A DNA stretch of 64,000 bases, taken from Actinacidiphila acidipaludis. GTDB lineage: Bacteria; Actinomycetota; Actinomycetes; Streptomycetales; Streptomycetaceae. The stretch spans positions 248,001-312,000 of the forward strand of contig NZ_JAINZZ010000003.1 in assembly GCF_019890725.1 (NCBI RefSeq), written 5' to 3'. Made by a program: the position numbers and the translations under genes. The notes beneath the pieces were generated by a model that worked only from the letters and a program-made list of their open reading frames with translations, was not told the origin of the DNA and ran no database searches. Below are positions 52,468-61,720 of the stretch, one piece after another (position 1 is the first letter of the stretch; each line of letters opens with the position of its first letter).

Positions 52468-54210
52468 CTACCCCACGCAGGTGGCGCTGTCCGCCTCGGT
52501 CTTCTGCAAGCCGCCCGGGAGGGTGGCCGGTGCGTCGATCGGGGTGCCCGCGGCGGTGAAGTCGCCACCGAGTGTGAGGGTCATGGGGGCCGACGTGCCG
52601 CTGTCCACGGTGGGGTGCAGCGCGGCGGCGGGCAGGCCCATCATGGCGGCCAGCGTGCGGGCCCGGCCGGCCTGGGCGGAGGTGTAGCGCAGGGTCGTCG
52701 TGGCCTGCGGCGCGGGCGCGTTGCCGCCGTTGTCGGCCCGCCCGACGCCCTCGACGTCGTGCAGCCACAGCACCGTGCTCCGCACGGCGCCGTTGATCCC
52801 GCTGCCGTTGACCACCGTGACGGCGACATCGGCCGGAGCCGCCTTGGGGCCGCTCAGCCGGGGGTCCGGGGTCCGCTTCGGTGCGGCCTTGGCCGGCCGC
52901 CCGATCGGGACGTCGTCGCGCAGGGCCGCCAGCAGCCCCGGCGCCCGCGTGCGGTCGACCACCACCGTCGCGTGCACCTTCTCGTTCGGGTTGTCGACGA
53001 CGGGCAGCGTGGTGAACGTGATGTGCTTGGGGTCCACCTGGGCGAGATTGCGGGCCAGGCTGCTCAGCTTGCTCACCGAGCCGATGGAACTGTCCACCGT
53101 GAGGGCCTTGGTCGCCGTGTCGGCCAGCGTGAACAGCTTGGCCGGACTGGTCAGCGTCCCCTGGGACTTGATCCTGCGGATCAGCGCCCCGAGGAAGTTC
53201 TGCTGCAGCTTGATGCGGTCGAGGTCGCTCTGGTCGCGGAGCGCGTGCCGGGTGCGGACGAACTCCAGGGCGGTCTCACCCTCCAGACGGTGCCTGCCGG
53301 CGCCGAGGTCCAGATGCGACTTGGGGTCGACCAGGGGGCGTGACAGGCAGACGTCCACACCGCCGACCGCGGTCGACAGCGTCTTCACCGCCTCGAAGTT
53401 GACCATCATGAAGTGGTCGATCCGCAGCCCGGTCATCTGCTCCACCAGCCGCATCGTGCAGCCCGGGTCGCGGCCGTCCTGCCCCAGGCTCTCGTTGAAC
53501 TTGGGCGCGGTCAGCCCCTGGGGGACGCCCGGGATGACCCGGACCGAGCCGTCCTTCTGCTTCGTCGGGCAGGCGGGGATGGCGGTGACGATGTCGCGGG
53601 GGATGCTTACCGCCACAGCGTCGGAGCGGTCGGCGGAGACGTGGAAGAGGATCGTGGTGTCCGCGTGGCCGACACTGCCCGCGTCCCCGTACGTGTCGCC
53701 CATCCCCTGCCGGCTGTCGGTGCCGATGACCAGGATGTTCATCGGGCCGTCGTGGGTGACGCTCTTGCTGCCGGCGTCGCCGACGTCCACCGTCGTCAGG
53801 TTGCCGTTGAGGTGCTCGTAGAGCAGATAGCCCCCGACGCCGGTCGCCGTCAGGATCAACCCGAGGGCGCCCGCGGTCCAGATCAGCGCCTTCTTCCGGC
53901 GTGACACCCCGGGCCTGACCTTGCGCCGGCCGCTGCCGCGCCTGCGCGGACCAGGCACCGAGGGCGGCGCCGTCCGGCCCGGGCGCGGCGTGGTCCGGCC
54001 GGGCGGCGGCAGCGTTCTGGACCGGGGGGTCGCGGTACCCGCCGGGCCCGGGCCCGCGGTCCGGCTCCGCGCCTGCGCCGGCACTCCCCGGGCCGCCGCC
54101 GGCCGCCGTCCGTCCTGCGCGGGGTCCGGCCGCAACTGGTAGGTCCCCGTGCGGGGATCGAGGACCCAGCGGTCCGCGGGGTCCGTGCTCCTACCGCCGT
54201 GCGTGTCCAA
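52468..54210 (-). CDS. LCP family protein 6, with LytR_C domain
   Basis: A 580-residue LCP protein and the closest paralogue of LCP5. Cytoplasmic N-terminus has WVLDPRTGTYQLRPDP, a Pro/Arg-rich region, a basic patch (RRRGSGRRKVRPGVSRRKK) and one membrane segment (ALIWTAGALGLILTATGVGGYLLY). LCP motifs intact: LVIGTDSRQGM, VSIPRDIVTAIP, VRTRHALRDQSDLDRIKLQQ. LytR_C: VAVTVVNGSGING near residue 440. Ends SATCVG, as LCP5 ends STACVG. Start is TTG at 54210 by alignment to the ATG of LCP5 (LDTHGG against MDTQGP), with GAGGAA upstream; a longer reading is less likely. Confidence 0.88.
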   Translation of the reverse strand: MDTHGGRSTDPADRWVLDPRTGTYQLRPDPAQDGRRPAAARGVPAQARSRTAGPGPAGTATPRSRTLPPPGRTTPRPGRTAPPSVPGPRRRGSGRRKVRPGVSRRKKALIWTAGALGLILTATGVGGYLLYEHLNGNLTTVDVGDAGSKSVTHDGPMNILVIGTDSRQGMGDTYGDAGSVGHADTTILFHVSADRSDAVAVSIPRDIVTAIPACPTKQKDGSVRVIPGVPQGLTAPKFNESLGQDGRDPGCTMRLVEQMTGLRIDHFMMVNFEAVKTLSTAVGGVDVCLSRPLVDPKSHLDLGAGRHRLEGETALEFVRTRHALRDQSDLDRIKLQQNFLGALIRRIKSQGTLTSPAKLFTLADTATKALTVDSSIGSVSKLSSLARNLAQVDPKHITFTTLPVVDNPNEKVHATVVVDRTRAPGLLAALRDDVPIGRPAKAAPKRTPDPRLSGPKAAPADVAVTVVNGSGINGAVRSTVLWLHDVEGVGRADNGGNAPAPQATTTLRYTSAQAGRARTLAAMMGLPAAALHPTVDSGTSAPMTLTLGGDFTAAGTPIDAPATLPGGLQKTEADSATCVG

Positions 54211-54363
54211 GGTTCCTCGGGTCCTCCCGTCCGGGATCGTCCGATCGACCACCCTAGCGGCACAGTTGACGGGAGATGTCCGTGTTCGAATGCTCTGCGC
54301 CGCGCAGACCAGGACATAGTCCCGCAAGGCGCCGAAGGTTTGAGCTCGGCTTTCAGCAGGTTT

Positions 54364-55698
54364 TCACTCGTCTTTGCCGCAGATGTCGCGATCGGCCGTC
54401 GTTCCGTCGAAGGTCGGCGTGGACGGCGGCGTCGAACCCGCCGAGGGGGAGGCCGTACCCGAGGGGGGACTTGAGGGCGAGCCGGTGGGGGAGTCCGTGG
54501 GCGAGGCGGTCGGGGAGACCGTCGGGGACGAGGGCGAACCGGGCGTGCCACCCGACACGTTGACCGGCTGGTCGGCGCGCAGCGCGGCGAACAGCTGGTC
54601 GGCGGCGGGCTGGAGGAGCTGGTCGCGGTTGTGATCCGCGGCGTACGGCTCGCGCGGCGCGGTGAGGAAACGTATCGCCCCGGTCGGCGTCTTCTGCAGA
54701 CTCTGCGCCAGGCCGTACAGCTCGGACAGCGAGTCCAGACCCGGGTCGGCGGTCAGCGACTTGGTGGCCGCGTCGAGCAGCGGGTACAGCTTCACCGGAT
54801 TCAGCAGCACGCCGTCGCTGCGCACCTTCTTCACCAGCGAGGCCAGGAACGCCTGCTGGCGCTGCATCCGCTCGGTGTCACTGCCGTCGCCCAGGCTGTA
54901 CCGGGCGCGGACGAACCCCAGCGCCTGCTCGCCGTCGAGCTTCTGCCGGCCGGCGGGCAGGTCGAGGTGCGCCTTCTGGTCGTGCACCGGCGCGGCCAGG
55001 CACACCTCGACGCCGTCCACCGCGTCGACCATGTTCTTGAAGCCGGTGAAGTCCACGATCAGATGGTGGTCGACGCGGATGTGCGTCATCTCCTCCACCG
55101 TGCGGATGGTGCAGGCCGCGCCCGCCGCCTCGAACGCCCAGTTGAACTGTTCGAGGCGGGGCCGGGTGGTGCTGCCGTCGGGCTTGGTGCACTCCGGGAC
55201 GTGGACCATGAGGTCCCGCGGGATGCTGACCGCCGTGGCGTTGCCGCGGTCGGCCGACAGGTGCAGCAGGATCGTGGTGTCCGAGCGCTGGGTGCCGCTG
55301 TCCTGGCCGTACTTCTCGTTGCCGTTGCCCCGGTTGTCGGAGCCGATGAGCAGGATGTTCTCCGCGGCGGTCGGCGTCTCCGGCGGACGCTGCGACGCCT
55401 GCACCTTCAGTTCGGTCTCGGTCACCGTGTCCGTGGTGATGTTGCCGTCGAGGTGGCGGTAGAGGTACCAGATGCCGCCGGCCAGGGCCAGCACCGTCAG
55501 GGACGTGCACAGGGCCAGGATCCGCAGCCAGCGGTGACGGCGGCGGGGCGGCGGGCCGGCCGCGGCGGGAGAGTCCGGGAGCGGGGAGTCCGCGGCGGCC
55601 GCCGGGGTGCCGGCGGGGGTGGAGTCGCCGTTCGGGGGCTCTGCTGGCGTGGTCACGTCGTGGCCGTCCCTGAGTAGGTCACCGATGCCGGTGCCCAC
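54364..55698 (-). CDS. LCP family protein 7, with Ser/Pro-rich tail
   Basis: A 444-residue LCP protein. Short cytoplasmic part (Pro/Ala-rich), membrane segment WLRILALCTSLTVLALAGGIW, LCP domain with LLIGSDNRGNG, VSIPRDLMVHVP, and VRARYSLGDGSDTERMQRQQ, so the catalytic arginines are present (H to Y in RxRH). No LytR_C; instead a Ser/Pro/Thr-rich tail (SPTASPTDSPTGSPSSPPSG) of about 60 residues that ends DICGKDE, with a Cys near the end as in LCP5 and LCP6. GTG start chosen with GGGAGGA upstream. Confidence 0.88.
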   Translation of the reverse strand: MGTGIGDLLRDGHDVTTPAEPPNGDSTPAGTPAAAADSPLPDSPAAAGPPPRRRHRWLRILALCTSLTVLALAGGIWYLYRHLDGNITTDTVTETELKVQASQRPPETPTAAENILLIGSDNRGNGNEKYGQDSGTQRSDTTILLHLSADRGNATAVSIPRDLMVHVPECTKPDGSTTRPRLEQFNWAFEAAGAACTIRTVEEMTHIRVDHHLIVDFTGFKNMVDAVDGVEVCLAAPVHDQKAHLDLPAGRQKLDGEQALGFVRARYSLGDGSDTERMQRQQAFLASLVKKVRSDGVLLNPVKLYPLLDAATKSLTADPGLDSLSELYGLAQSLQKTPTGAIRFLTAPREPYAADHNRDQLLQPAADQLFAALRADQPVNVSGGTPGSPSSPTVSPTASPTDSPTGSPSSPPSGTASPSAGSTPPSTPTFDGTTADRDICGKDE

Positions 55699-55855
55699 CG
55701 GGGTTCCTCCCGGGGATCGGATCCGAATGCCCGACCGGCATTCGTTCAGACTGTCGAGCGGCCCGGTTGGTTGCCTCAGTTCCCTTGTCCGATAGGGGAG
55801 TTGCGCAGGTGAGAGACGTGGCGGGGGTGACGGGGGAGCGGCCGGACCGCCGTCG

Positions 55856-56629
55856 TCAGGCGGTGTGGGTGACCCGCTCGGCTTCCTCGCGCTTGGCCAG
55901 GGCCTCGGCCGGGAGCCGGTCGAGATGACGGCACAGCACGACGGAGGCATCGGCGGCCAGTGGTGCCAGCAGGCCGGCGGCCAGACCCTCCCAGCCGTCG
56001 TACGGCAGTCCCGACAGCAGCCGCGAGCCGCGCTCCAGGCCGCGCGCGGCGGCGTCAGCGCGGGCCCGGGCGGTCACCTCGGCGCCCGTGAGCGTCTCGC
56101 CACCCGGCAGACGCAGGGCGGGCGCGTCCGGACGCGGCGGCTCGTACGCCACGAACCGGTCGCCCTGGCTGGGCACTTCGAGCGCGTAGTCCGCGAACCC
56201 GGCCGGCGGCTGCGGGAACCGGCCGCCGAGGGGCCGCAGCGCCAGAGCCACCCGCTCGCCGCCGCAGGCCCGTGCCGCGTCCAGCGTGTCGGGGCCGCTC
56301 ACCACCAGATCGGCCGCCGCCGGGTCGCCCCCCATCTCGACGACCACTCCGACGGAGAAGCCCGCCAGCACCCACACCGCGGTCTGCCAGTGCGCGGGCA
56401 GCAGCAGCGCGAGGCGGTCGCCGGGCTGTGCGCCCAGGTCGTCCTGGAGCAGGTTCGCCGTCTTCGCCACCCAGTTGGCGAAGGTCGCCACCGACAGTTC
56501 GACGCGCTCACCGGTCGCATCGTCGTAGAAGGTGATCAGCGGGCGGCCGGGGTCGGCGCGCAGGGCGTCGGAGAGGAGGTCCGCGGGCGTCGGGGAGGTG
56601 GCTGTCACGACCGCCAGGCTACCTGGCAT
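55856..56629 (-). CDS. TIGR03089-like protein (adenylating-enzyme-related)
   Basis: A 257-residue protein of the TIGR03089 group, found in actinobacteria next to LCP-type genes and related to the N-terminal part of AMP-binding enzymes (GRPLITFYDDATGERVELSVA, NLLQDDLGAQPGDRLALLLPAHW). It lacks the P-loop TSGTTGxPKG and the later motifs of ligases, so no adenylation is expected. Start uncertain: ATG 56629 (used here) or GTG 56608. It is first in the run of minus-strand genes leading into LCP7-4, 157 bp before LCP7. Confidence 0.72.
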   Translation of the reverse strand: MPGSLAVVTATSPTPADLLSDALRADPGRPLITFYDDATGERVELSVATFANWVAKTANLLQDDLGAQPGDRLALLLPAHWQTAVWVLAGFSVGVVVEMGGDPAAADLVVSGPDTLDAARACGGERVALALRPLGGRFPQPPAGFADYALEVPSQGDRFVAYEPPRPDAPALRLPGGETLTGAEVTARARADAAARGLERGSRLLSGLPYDGWEGLAAGLLAPLAADASVVLCRHLDRLPAEALAKREEAERVTHTA

Positions 56630-56641
56630 GATCGGACCCCC

Positions 56642-56685
56642 GTCCGGCCCCCGTGCGTCCGCCGTCCGGCCCCCGTCCGTCCGCC
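56642..56685. repeat. 22-bp tandem duplication upstream of the TIGR03089 gene
   Basis: Two copies beginning GTCCGGCCCCCGT at 56642 and 56664, one mismatch (G/C). Low-complexity C-rich. Confidence 0.85.
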
Positions 56686-56841
56686 GCCAGACCGGCACCC
56701 GCACCGCGCCGTCCGGCCGCCGCGCCCGTCCGATGGCGGTACGCCCGGACGGGTCATGGGGTGGGGCGTTCGTGACGGCATGAGTGACGGATCATCAGAT
56801 AGTGATTCATCAGCTTTGTGGCTTATGTCAAGATCTCCCCC

Positions 56842-57972
56842 ATGCGTGCACCCCGTGAGGCGACGACAGCCCCTTCCCCGACGGCCCCGGCCACCGAAGC
56901 CGTCCTTCTCGTCGGCGGCAAGGGCACCCGGCTGCGGCCGCTGACCGTCCACACCCCCAAGCCGATGGTCCCCGCGGCGGGCGTGCCGTTCCTCACCCAC
57001 CAGCTGGCACGCGCCCGGGCCGCCGGCATCGAGCACATCGTGCTCGCCACGTCCTACCTCGCCGAGGTCTTCGAACCGTACTTCGGCGACGGCTCCGCGC
57101 TCGGTCTGCACCTGGAGTACGTCACCGAGACCGACCCGCTCGGCACCGGCGGCGCCATCCGCAACGCCGCCCACCGGCTGCACTCCGCCCCGGGCGACCC
57201 CGTGCTGGTCTTCAACGGCGACATCCTGACCGGGCTGGACATCCGCGCTCTCGTGGCCACGCACCGCGGCGCCGGCGCCGACGTCTCCCTGCACCTGACC
57301 CGGGTCCCGGACCCGCGGGCCTTCGGGCTGGTGCCCACCGACGCCGACGGCCGCGTCACCGCCTTCCTGGAGAAGCCGCAGGCGCCCGAGGAGATCGTCA
57401 CCGACCAGATCAACGCCGGCGCCTACGTCTTCACCCGGTCCGTCATCGACGCCATCCCCGCCGGGCGGCCGGTCTCCGTGGAGCGCGAGACGTTCCCCGA
57501 CCTGCTCGCGGCGGGCGCGCACCTGCAGGGGATGGTCGACTCCACCTACTGGCTGGACCTGGGCACCCCGCAGGCGTTCGTCCGCGGCTCCGCCGACCTC
57601 GTCCTGGGACGGGCGCCCTCGCCCGCGGTGCCCGGCCGCTGCGGTGAACGGCTCGTGCTGCCCGGCGCCGACGTCGCCGAGGACGCCAAGCTCTCCGGCG
57701 GCACCTCGGTCGCCGCCCGCGCCGTCATCGGTGCCGGCGCCCGAGTCGACGGCAGCGCGATCCTGCCCGGCGCGTGGATCGAGCCGGGGGCCGTGGTCAA
57801 GAACTCCCTGGTCGGCGCGGGCGCCCGGGTCGGCAGCCGAACGATCCTGGACGGCGTGGTCGTCGGCGACGGCGCCCACGTCGGCCCCGACAACGAACTG
57901 CGCGACGGCGTCCGCGTGTGGTGCGGGGCGCGGATCGAGCAGGGGGCGATCCGCTTCTCGTCCGACATGTAG
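56842..57972 (+). CDS. Sugar-1-phosphate nucleotidyltransferase (mannose-1-phosphate guanylyltransferase type)
   Basis: A 376-residue enzyme with an N-terminal nucleotidyltransferase domain (LLVGGKGTRLRPLTVHTPKP near residue 22, GTGGAIRNA near 102, VFNGDILTGLD with the metal Asp near 125, INAGAYVFTRSVID) and a C-terminal left-handed beta-helix of hexapeptide repeats (residues 265-370, such as VIGAGARVDGSAILPGAWIE). The architecture fits GDP-mannose pyrophosphorylases, but glucose-1-phosphate enzymes look alike. It would supply a sugar nucleotide to the envelope cluster. Divergent from the TIGR03089 gene. No ribosome site is evident ahead of the ATG, so the message may be leaderless. Confidence 0.88.
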   Translation: MRAPREATTAPSPTAPATEAVLLVGGKGTRLRPLTVHTPKPMVPAAGVPFLTHQLARARAAGIEHIVLATSYLAEVFEPYFGDGSALGLHLEYVTETDPLGTGGAIRNAAHRLHSAPGDPVLVFNGDILTGLDIRALVATHRGAGADVSLHLTRVPDPRAFGLVPTDADGRVTAFLEKPQAPEEIVTDQINAGAYVFTRSVIDAIPAGRPVSVERETFPDLLAAGAHLQGMVDSTYWLDLGTPQAFVRGSADLVLGRAPSPAVPGRCGERLVLPGADVAEDAKLSGGTSVAARAVIGAGARVDGSAILPGAWIEPGAVVKNSLVGAGARVGSRTILDGVVVGDGAHVGPDNELRDGVRVWCGARIEQGAIRFSSDM

Positions 57973-58117
57973 TGCCGGCGGCGCGGCCGCGCCGCCGGGG
58001 GACGGGGGCGGGCCCGGATCGGCCGAGGCCGACGCGGCAAGGGGTTCCGGGCGGGACGGGTCGGTGGACGCCGGTTTCGGGGCCGGGCTGTCGGAGGGGA
58101 CGAGTACGCTCGGCTGC

Positions 58118-59068
58118 GTGCCAGCCATCCCCGCCAGCCGCGCCGGTGGTACGTCCACCGCCACGCGTCGGTGGGTGCCGTCCGGGCCGCTCGACGTCCG
58201 CCGCACCGTCATGCCGCTGCGCCGCGGCGGGACCGACCCGGCGTTCCGCATCACCCCCGACGGCGCGGTGTGGCGTGCCAGCCGCACCCCCGCCGGCCCG
58301 GCCACGCTCCGCATCACCGGCAGCCCCGCCGCACTGGAGGGCCACGCGTGGGGGCCCGGCGCGGACTGGCTGCTCGACGCGATGCCCGGCATGCTCGGCG
58401 CCCACGACGACCCTTCGGCCTTCGCCCCGCGCCACCGCGTCGTCCACGCGTCGCACCGCCGCAACCCCGGGCTGCGGCTCACCCGCACCGGTCTGGTCCT
58501 GGAAGCGCTCATCCCGGCCGTCCTGGAGCAGAAGGTCACCACCATCGAGGCCTACCGGGCGTGGAAGCTGCTGCTCTTCCAGCACGGCGAGCCGGCGCCG
58601 GGCCCCGCGCCCGCCGACCGGATGCGCGTCATGCCCGACGCCCGCGGCTGGGCCCGTGTGCCCTCGTGGGACTGGCACTGCGCGGGCGTCGACAACAAGC
58701 GCGCGTCCACCGTGATGCGGGCCGTCCGCCTCGGCGCCCGGATCGACGCGCTGGCCGCGCTGGAACCGGCCGAGGCGTCGCGCCGCCTCCAGTCGGTCCC
58801 CGGGATCGGGCCGTGGACGGCGGCGGAGACGGTGCAGCGCAGTCACGGCGCGGCCGACGAGGTGACGGTCGGCGACCTGCACCTGCCGCATCACATCGGT
58901 TTCGCGCTCACGGGGGAGCGGCGGTCGGACGACGAGACGATGCTGGCGCTGCTGGAGCCGTACGCCGGGCAGCGGCATCGGGCTGCCCGTCTGATCGTGC
59001 TGGGGGCGCCCAGTCCGCCTCGGCGGGGGCCGCGGCTCGCCCCCAATCCGCCGAGCTGGCGGTCCTGA
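58118..59068 (+). CDS. DNA-3-methyladenine glycosylase-like HhH-GPD protein
   Basis: A 316-residue base-excision repair enzyme of the AlkA type. Seen: helix-hairpin-helix LQSVPGIGPWTAAETVQRS near residue 225 and the Asp-bearing VTVGDLHLPHHIGFAL near 250, where the Asp sits at the catalytic position of the GPD motif. N-terminal third is beta-rich as in AlkA. The GTG start at 58118 lacks a clear ribosome site, and the coding frame is open further upstream, so the start is uncertain. The gene ends 31 bp before a nested palindrome. Confidence 0.82.
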   Translation: MPAIPASRAGGTSTATRRWVPSGPLDVRRTVMPLRRGGTDPAFRITPDGAVWRASRTPAGPATLRITGSPAALEGHAWGPGADWLLDAMPGMLGAHDDPSAFAPRHRVVHASHRRNPGLRLTRTGLVLEALIPAVLEQKVTTIEAYRAWKLLLFQHGEPAPGPAPADRMRVMPDARGWARVPSWDWHCAGVDNKRASTVMRAVRLGARIDALAALEPAEASRRLQSVPGIGPWTAAETVQRSHGAADEVTVGDLHLPHHIGFALTGERRSDDETMLALLEPYAGQRHRAARLIVLGAPSPPRRGPRLAPNPPSWRS

Positions 59069-59099
59069 GGCACGTTGGGCCCGTGCGTGTGGGGTGCCC

Positions 59100-59403
59100 C
59101 TGTCCATAGGCTCGGGCAGCCCGGGCCCGGCTTGTTTTCCCACCCACCCACCCGCCCGTGACCGTCGTCCGTCAGGTGTGGGTCACTTGTTCATGGGTCG
59201 GTGCCAGTCCGGGAGTGCCCCCGCAGGAACTGTGCACCCGCCCGCGTCGAGGAGTGGACGAACGCGGCACGCACAGTTCCGAGGAGGTGCTCCCGGACTG
59301 GCCCCGACCCACCCACCAGAGACCCGAGCCTGACGTAAGGGAGCAACGGGTGGGCGGGTGGGTGAAAAAAGCCCTAGGCAGGGCTGCCCGAGCCGATGGA
59401 CAG
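59100..59403. repeat. 304-bp nested imperfect palindrome between converging genes
   Basis: Outer arms 59100-59122 and 59381-59403 match at 22 of 23 positions (CTGTCCAT, one mismatch, then GGCTCGGGCAGCCC). Next come C-rich/G-rich arms (CACCCACCCACCCGCCCGT against the complement of ACGGGTGGGCGGGTGGGTG). Inner arms 59195-59235 and 59271-59310 share GGGTCGG, GCCAGTCCGGGAG and GGAACTGTGC in the same order. The centre is 59236-59270. No open frame with a ribosome site lies inside. The right arm ends three bases before the fbiB stop codon. Confidence 0.9.
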
Positions 59404-59405
59404 GC

Positions 59406-60728
59406 TCAACGCACCGCCAGGAACGCCTCAGGACCCCGCCCCACCCGCGCCGGAGGCGAACCCGCGGGACGGCCGACGGCCACCGCCCCCATGGGATCCC
59501 AGTCCGACGGCAGATCCAGAACCTCCCGCACCACGTCGCGGCAGAACATCGTCGAGGACACCCAGGCGGAGCCGAGCTGCTCGCCGGCCAGCGCCACGAG
59601 GAAGTTCTGCACGCCGGCCCCGGTGGCCACCACGAACATCTCGCGTTCGGCGGCGGCCCGGCGCTCGTCGGGATAGGGGTGGGCGCCGTCGGCGACCAGG
59701 CAGGGGACCACGAGGTAGGGGGCGCGGCGCAGCACGTCCCCGCGGCGGAGCCGCTTGGTGACGCTGGACTCGGAGAAGCCGTCGCGGCGCAGGTCCGCCT
59801 CCCAGGCGTCCCGCATGGCGTCGAGGAGCCGGGTCCGGACCTCGGGCGTCTCCAGGAGGACGAACCGCCAGGGCGTGGTGTGGTGCGGGGCGGGCGCGGT
59901 GACCGCGAGGGCGACGGCCCGGCGCACGGCCGCGGGGTCCACCGGTTCGTCGGTGAACTCGCGGACGGTGCGGCGCAGCGAGACGGCCTCGCGGACCGCC
60001 TCGGAGGTGCCGAGCCGGAACATGTCGTCGGCGGCCCGCCGGACCAGCGGGCGGGCTCCGGGGTCGTCGGCGCCGGGGTCGGTGTCGACCGTGCCGGGCA
60101 GGCCGCGGACGACGGCCACCGGTACGCCGGAGGCCTTGCCCTTGACGAGGTCGCCGGCGGCGGCGAGTTCGTCGGCGGTCGCGGTGACCGTCACGTTGAG
60201 CTCGTTGCCGTGGCTGTCCCGGGCGCCGCGCAGGTCGTCCAGGACGTGTACGCCGGAGGCCCCGACGGCCACGTCGGTCAGGCCGTTGCGCCAGGGGCGG
60301 CCGAAGGTGTCGGTGACGACGACGCCCACGCGGACGCCCAGCTCCTGGTGCAGTCCCTCGCGGATGCGCCGCGCCGAGGCGTCCGAGTCCTCGGGGAGCA
60401 GCAGGACCGTGCCGGCCGCGGTGTTGGAGGCGTCGACGCCGGCCGCGGCCATCACGAAGCCGTGCCGGGTCTCCACGATCCGGGTGGGGCCGCGGCGGGC
60501 GACCAGGCGGACCGCCTCGGCGTCGATGGCCGCCTCGCGGTCCTCGGCGTGCATCACGCGGCCCTCGGCCTTGCTGACGATCTTGGAGGTGACGAGGAGC
60601 ACGTCGCCGTCGGCCAGGTTCACCCCGGTCGCGGCGATCAGCTTGGCGATGTCGTCGCCGGGCTGCACCTCGCCGATGCCGGGGACGCCGAACACCTCGT
60701 AGCGGGCGCCGGACGCGGGGGCGTTCAC
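59406..60728 (-). CDS. fbiB: Bifunctional F420 gamma-glutamyl ligase/reductase FbiB
   Basis: A 440-residue two-domain enzyme of coenzyme F420 synthesis. N-terminal CofE domain ([53 protein letters not shown], residues 1-235) adds glutamates to F420-0. C-terminal nitroreductase-like domain ([19 protein letters not shown] near 250, [28 protein letters not shown]) binds FMN and reduces dehydro-F420-0 in actinobacteria. GTG start overlaps the fbiA stop by GTGA, so they are translationally coupled. Confidence 0.94.
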   Translation of the reverse strand: MNAPASGARYEVFGVPGIGEVQPGDDIAKLIAATGVNLADGDVLLVTSKIVSKAEGRVMHAEDREAAIDAEAVRLVARRGPTRIVETRHGFVMAAAGVDASNTAAGTVLLLPEDSDASARRIREGLHQELGVRVGVVVTDTFGRPWRNGLTDVAVGASGVHVLDDLRGARDSHGNELNVTVTATADELAAAGDLVKGKASGVPVAVVRGLPGTVDTDPGADDPGARPLVRRAADDMFRLGTSEAVREAVSLRRTVREFTDEPVDPAAVRRAVALAVTAPAPHHTTPWRFVLLETPEVRTRLLDAMRDAWEADLRRDGFSESSVTKRLRRGDVLRRAPYLVVPCLVADGAHPYPDERRAAAEREMFVVATGAGVQNFLVALAGEQLGSAWVSSTMFCRDVVREVLDLPSDWDPMGAVAVGRPAGSPPARVGRGPEAFLAVR

Positions 60729-61681
60729 GCGCGTACCTCCTCGGCCAGGGTGAGCGCCTCGCGGGCCATCCGCGTGGCCGCGGCCAGGTCGCTCATCAGC
60801 AGTGGGACGGCCCGGCAGCGGATGCCGGCCTCTTCGACCTCGGCGACCGCGCCCGCGTCCACGGTGTCCACGAGCCAGCCGTCGAGCAGTCCGGAGCCGT
60901 AGTGGGCGGCCACCGCGGCGGCGGTGGACTCGACGCCGACCGCGGCCAGCACCTTGTCGGCCATGCCGCGCACGGGGGCGTCCCCGACGATCGGCGACAG
61001 GCCCACCACCGGCACCCCGGCCTCGGCGATGGCCTCGCGGATGCCGGGCACGGCGAGGATGGTGCCGATGCTCACCACGGGGTTGGACGGCGGGAAGACG
61101 ATCACGTCGGCCGCGGCGATCGCCTCCAGCACGCCGGGGGCGGGCTTGGCCGCCTCGGCGCCCACCGGCACCACGGCGTGCGCGGGGACCGCGGCGCGCA
61201 GCCGCACCCAGTACTCCTGGAAGTGCACGGCCTTGCGTTCGCCGTCGGTCTCGACCAGCACGTGGGTCTCGACGCGGTCGTCGGACATCGGCAGCAGCCG
61301 CACACCGGGCTGCCAGCGGGCGCAGAGCGCCTCGGTGACGGCGCTGAGCGGGTAGCCCGCGCCGATCATCTGGGTGCGCACGATGTGGGTGGCGAAGTCG
61401 CGGTCGCCGAGCCCGAACCACTCGGGTCCGACACCGTAGGCGGCCAGTTCCTCCTTGACCGCGAAGGTCTCGTCGGCCCGGCCCCAGCCCTGCTCCTCGT
61501 GGACGCCGCCGCCCAGGGTGTACATGACGGTGTCGAGGTCGGGGCAGACCTTGAGCCCGAACAGGTGAATGTCGTCACCGGTGTTGCCGACGACGGTGAT
61601 CTCCGCCTCCGGCGCCGCTGCCTTGAGGCCGCGCAGGAAGCGCGCACCTCCGATACCTCCGGCCAGAACCACGATTCGCAT
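60725..61681 (-). CDS. fbiA: 2-phospho-L-lactate/phosphoenolpyruvate transferase FbiA (CofD)
   Basis: A 318-residue enzyme that joins the Fo deazaflavin to the phospholactate or phosphoenolpyruvate part carried on GDP, making (dehydro-)F420-0. Seen: N-terminal [38 protein letters not shown] near residue 31, and [22 protein letters not shown] near 190. Length typical. First gene of the fbiA-fbiB pair; fbiC is not in this window. Confidence 0.95.
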   Translation of the reverse strand: MRIVVLAGGIGGARFLRGLKAAAPEAEITVVGNTGDDIHLFGLKVCPDLDTVMYTLGGGVHEEQGWGRADETFAVKEELAAYGVGPEWFGLGDRDFATHIVRTQMIGAGYPLSAVTEALCARWQPGVRLLPMSDDRVETHVLVETDGERKAVHFQEYWVRLRAAVPAHAVVPVGAEAAKPAPGVLEAIAAADVIVFPPSNPVVSIGTILAVPGIREAIAEAGVPVVGLSPIVGDAPVRGMADKVLAAVGVESTAAAVAAHYGSGLLDGWLVDTVDAGAVAEVEEAGIRCRAVPLLMSDLAAATRMAREALTLAEEVRA

Positions 61682-61720
61682 GGGCCCCAGTCTTGCAGCA
61701 GCGCCGGCCGTGCGGGCGGG

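Noticed and set aside
49117-53343. A 1408-codon open frame on the plus strand
   Set aside because: It is antisense to three LCP genes, has low-complexity Arg/Gly/Val-rich composition typical of high-GC shadow frames, and lacks any recognisable domain.
59158-59676. A plus-strand frame crossing the 304-bp palindrome and the end of fbiB
   Set aside because: It runs antisense to fbiB, has no ribosome site and its translation follows the palindrome arms; no protein supported.
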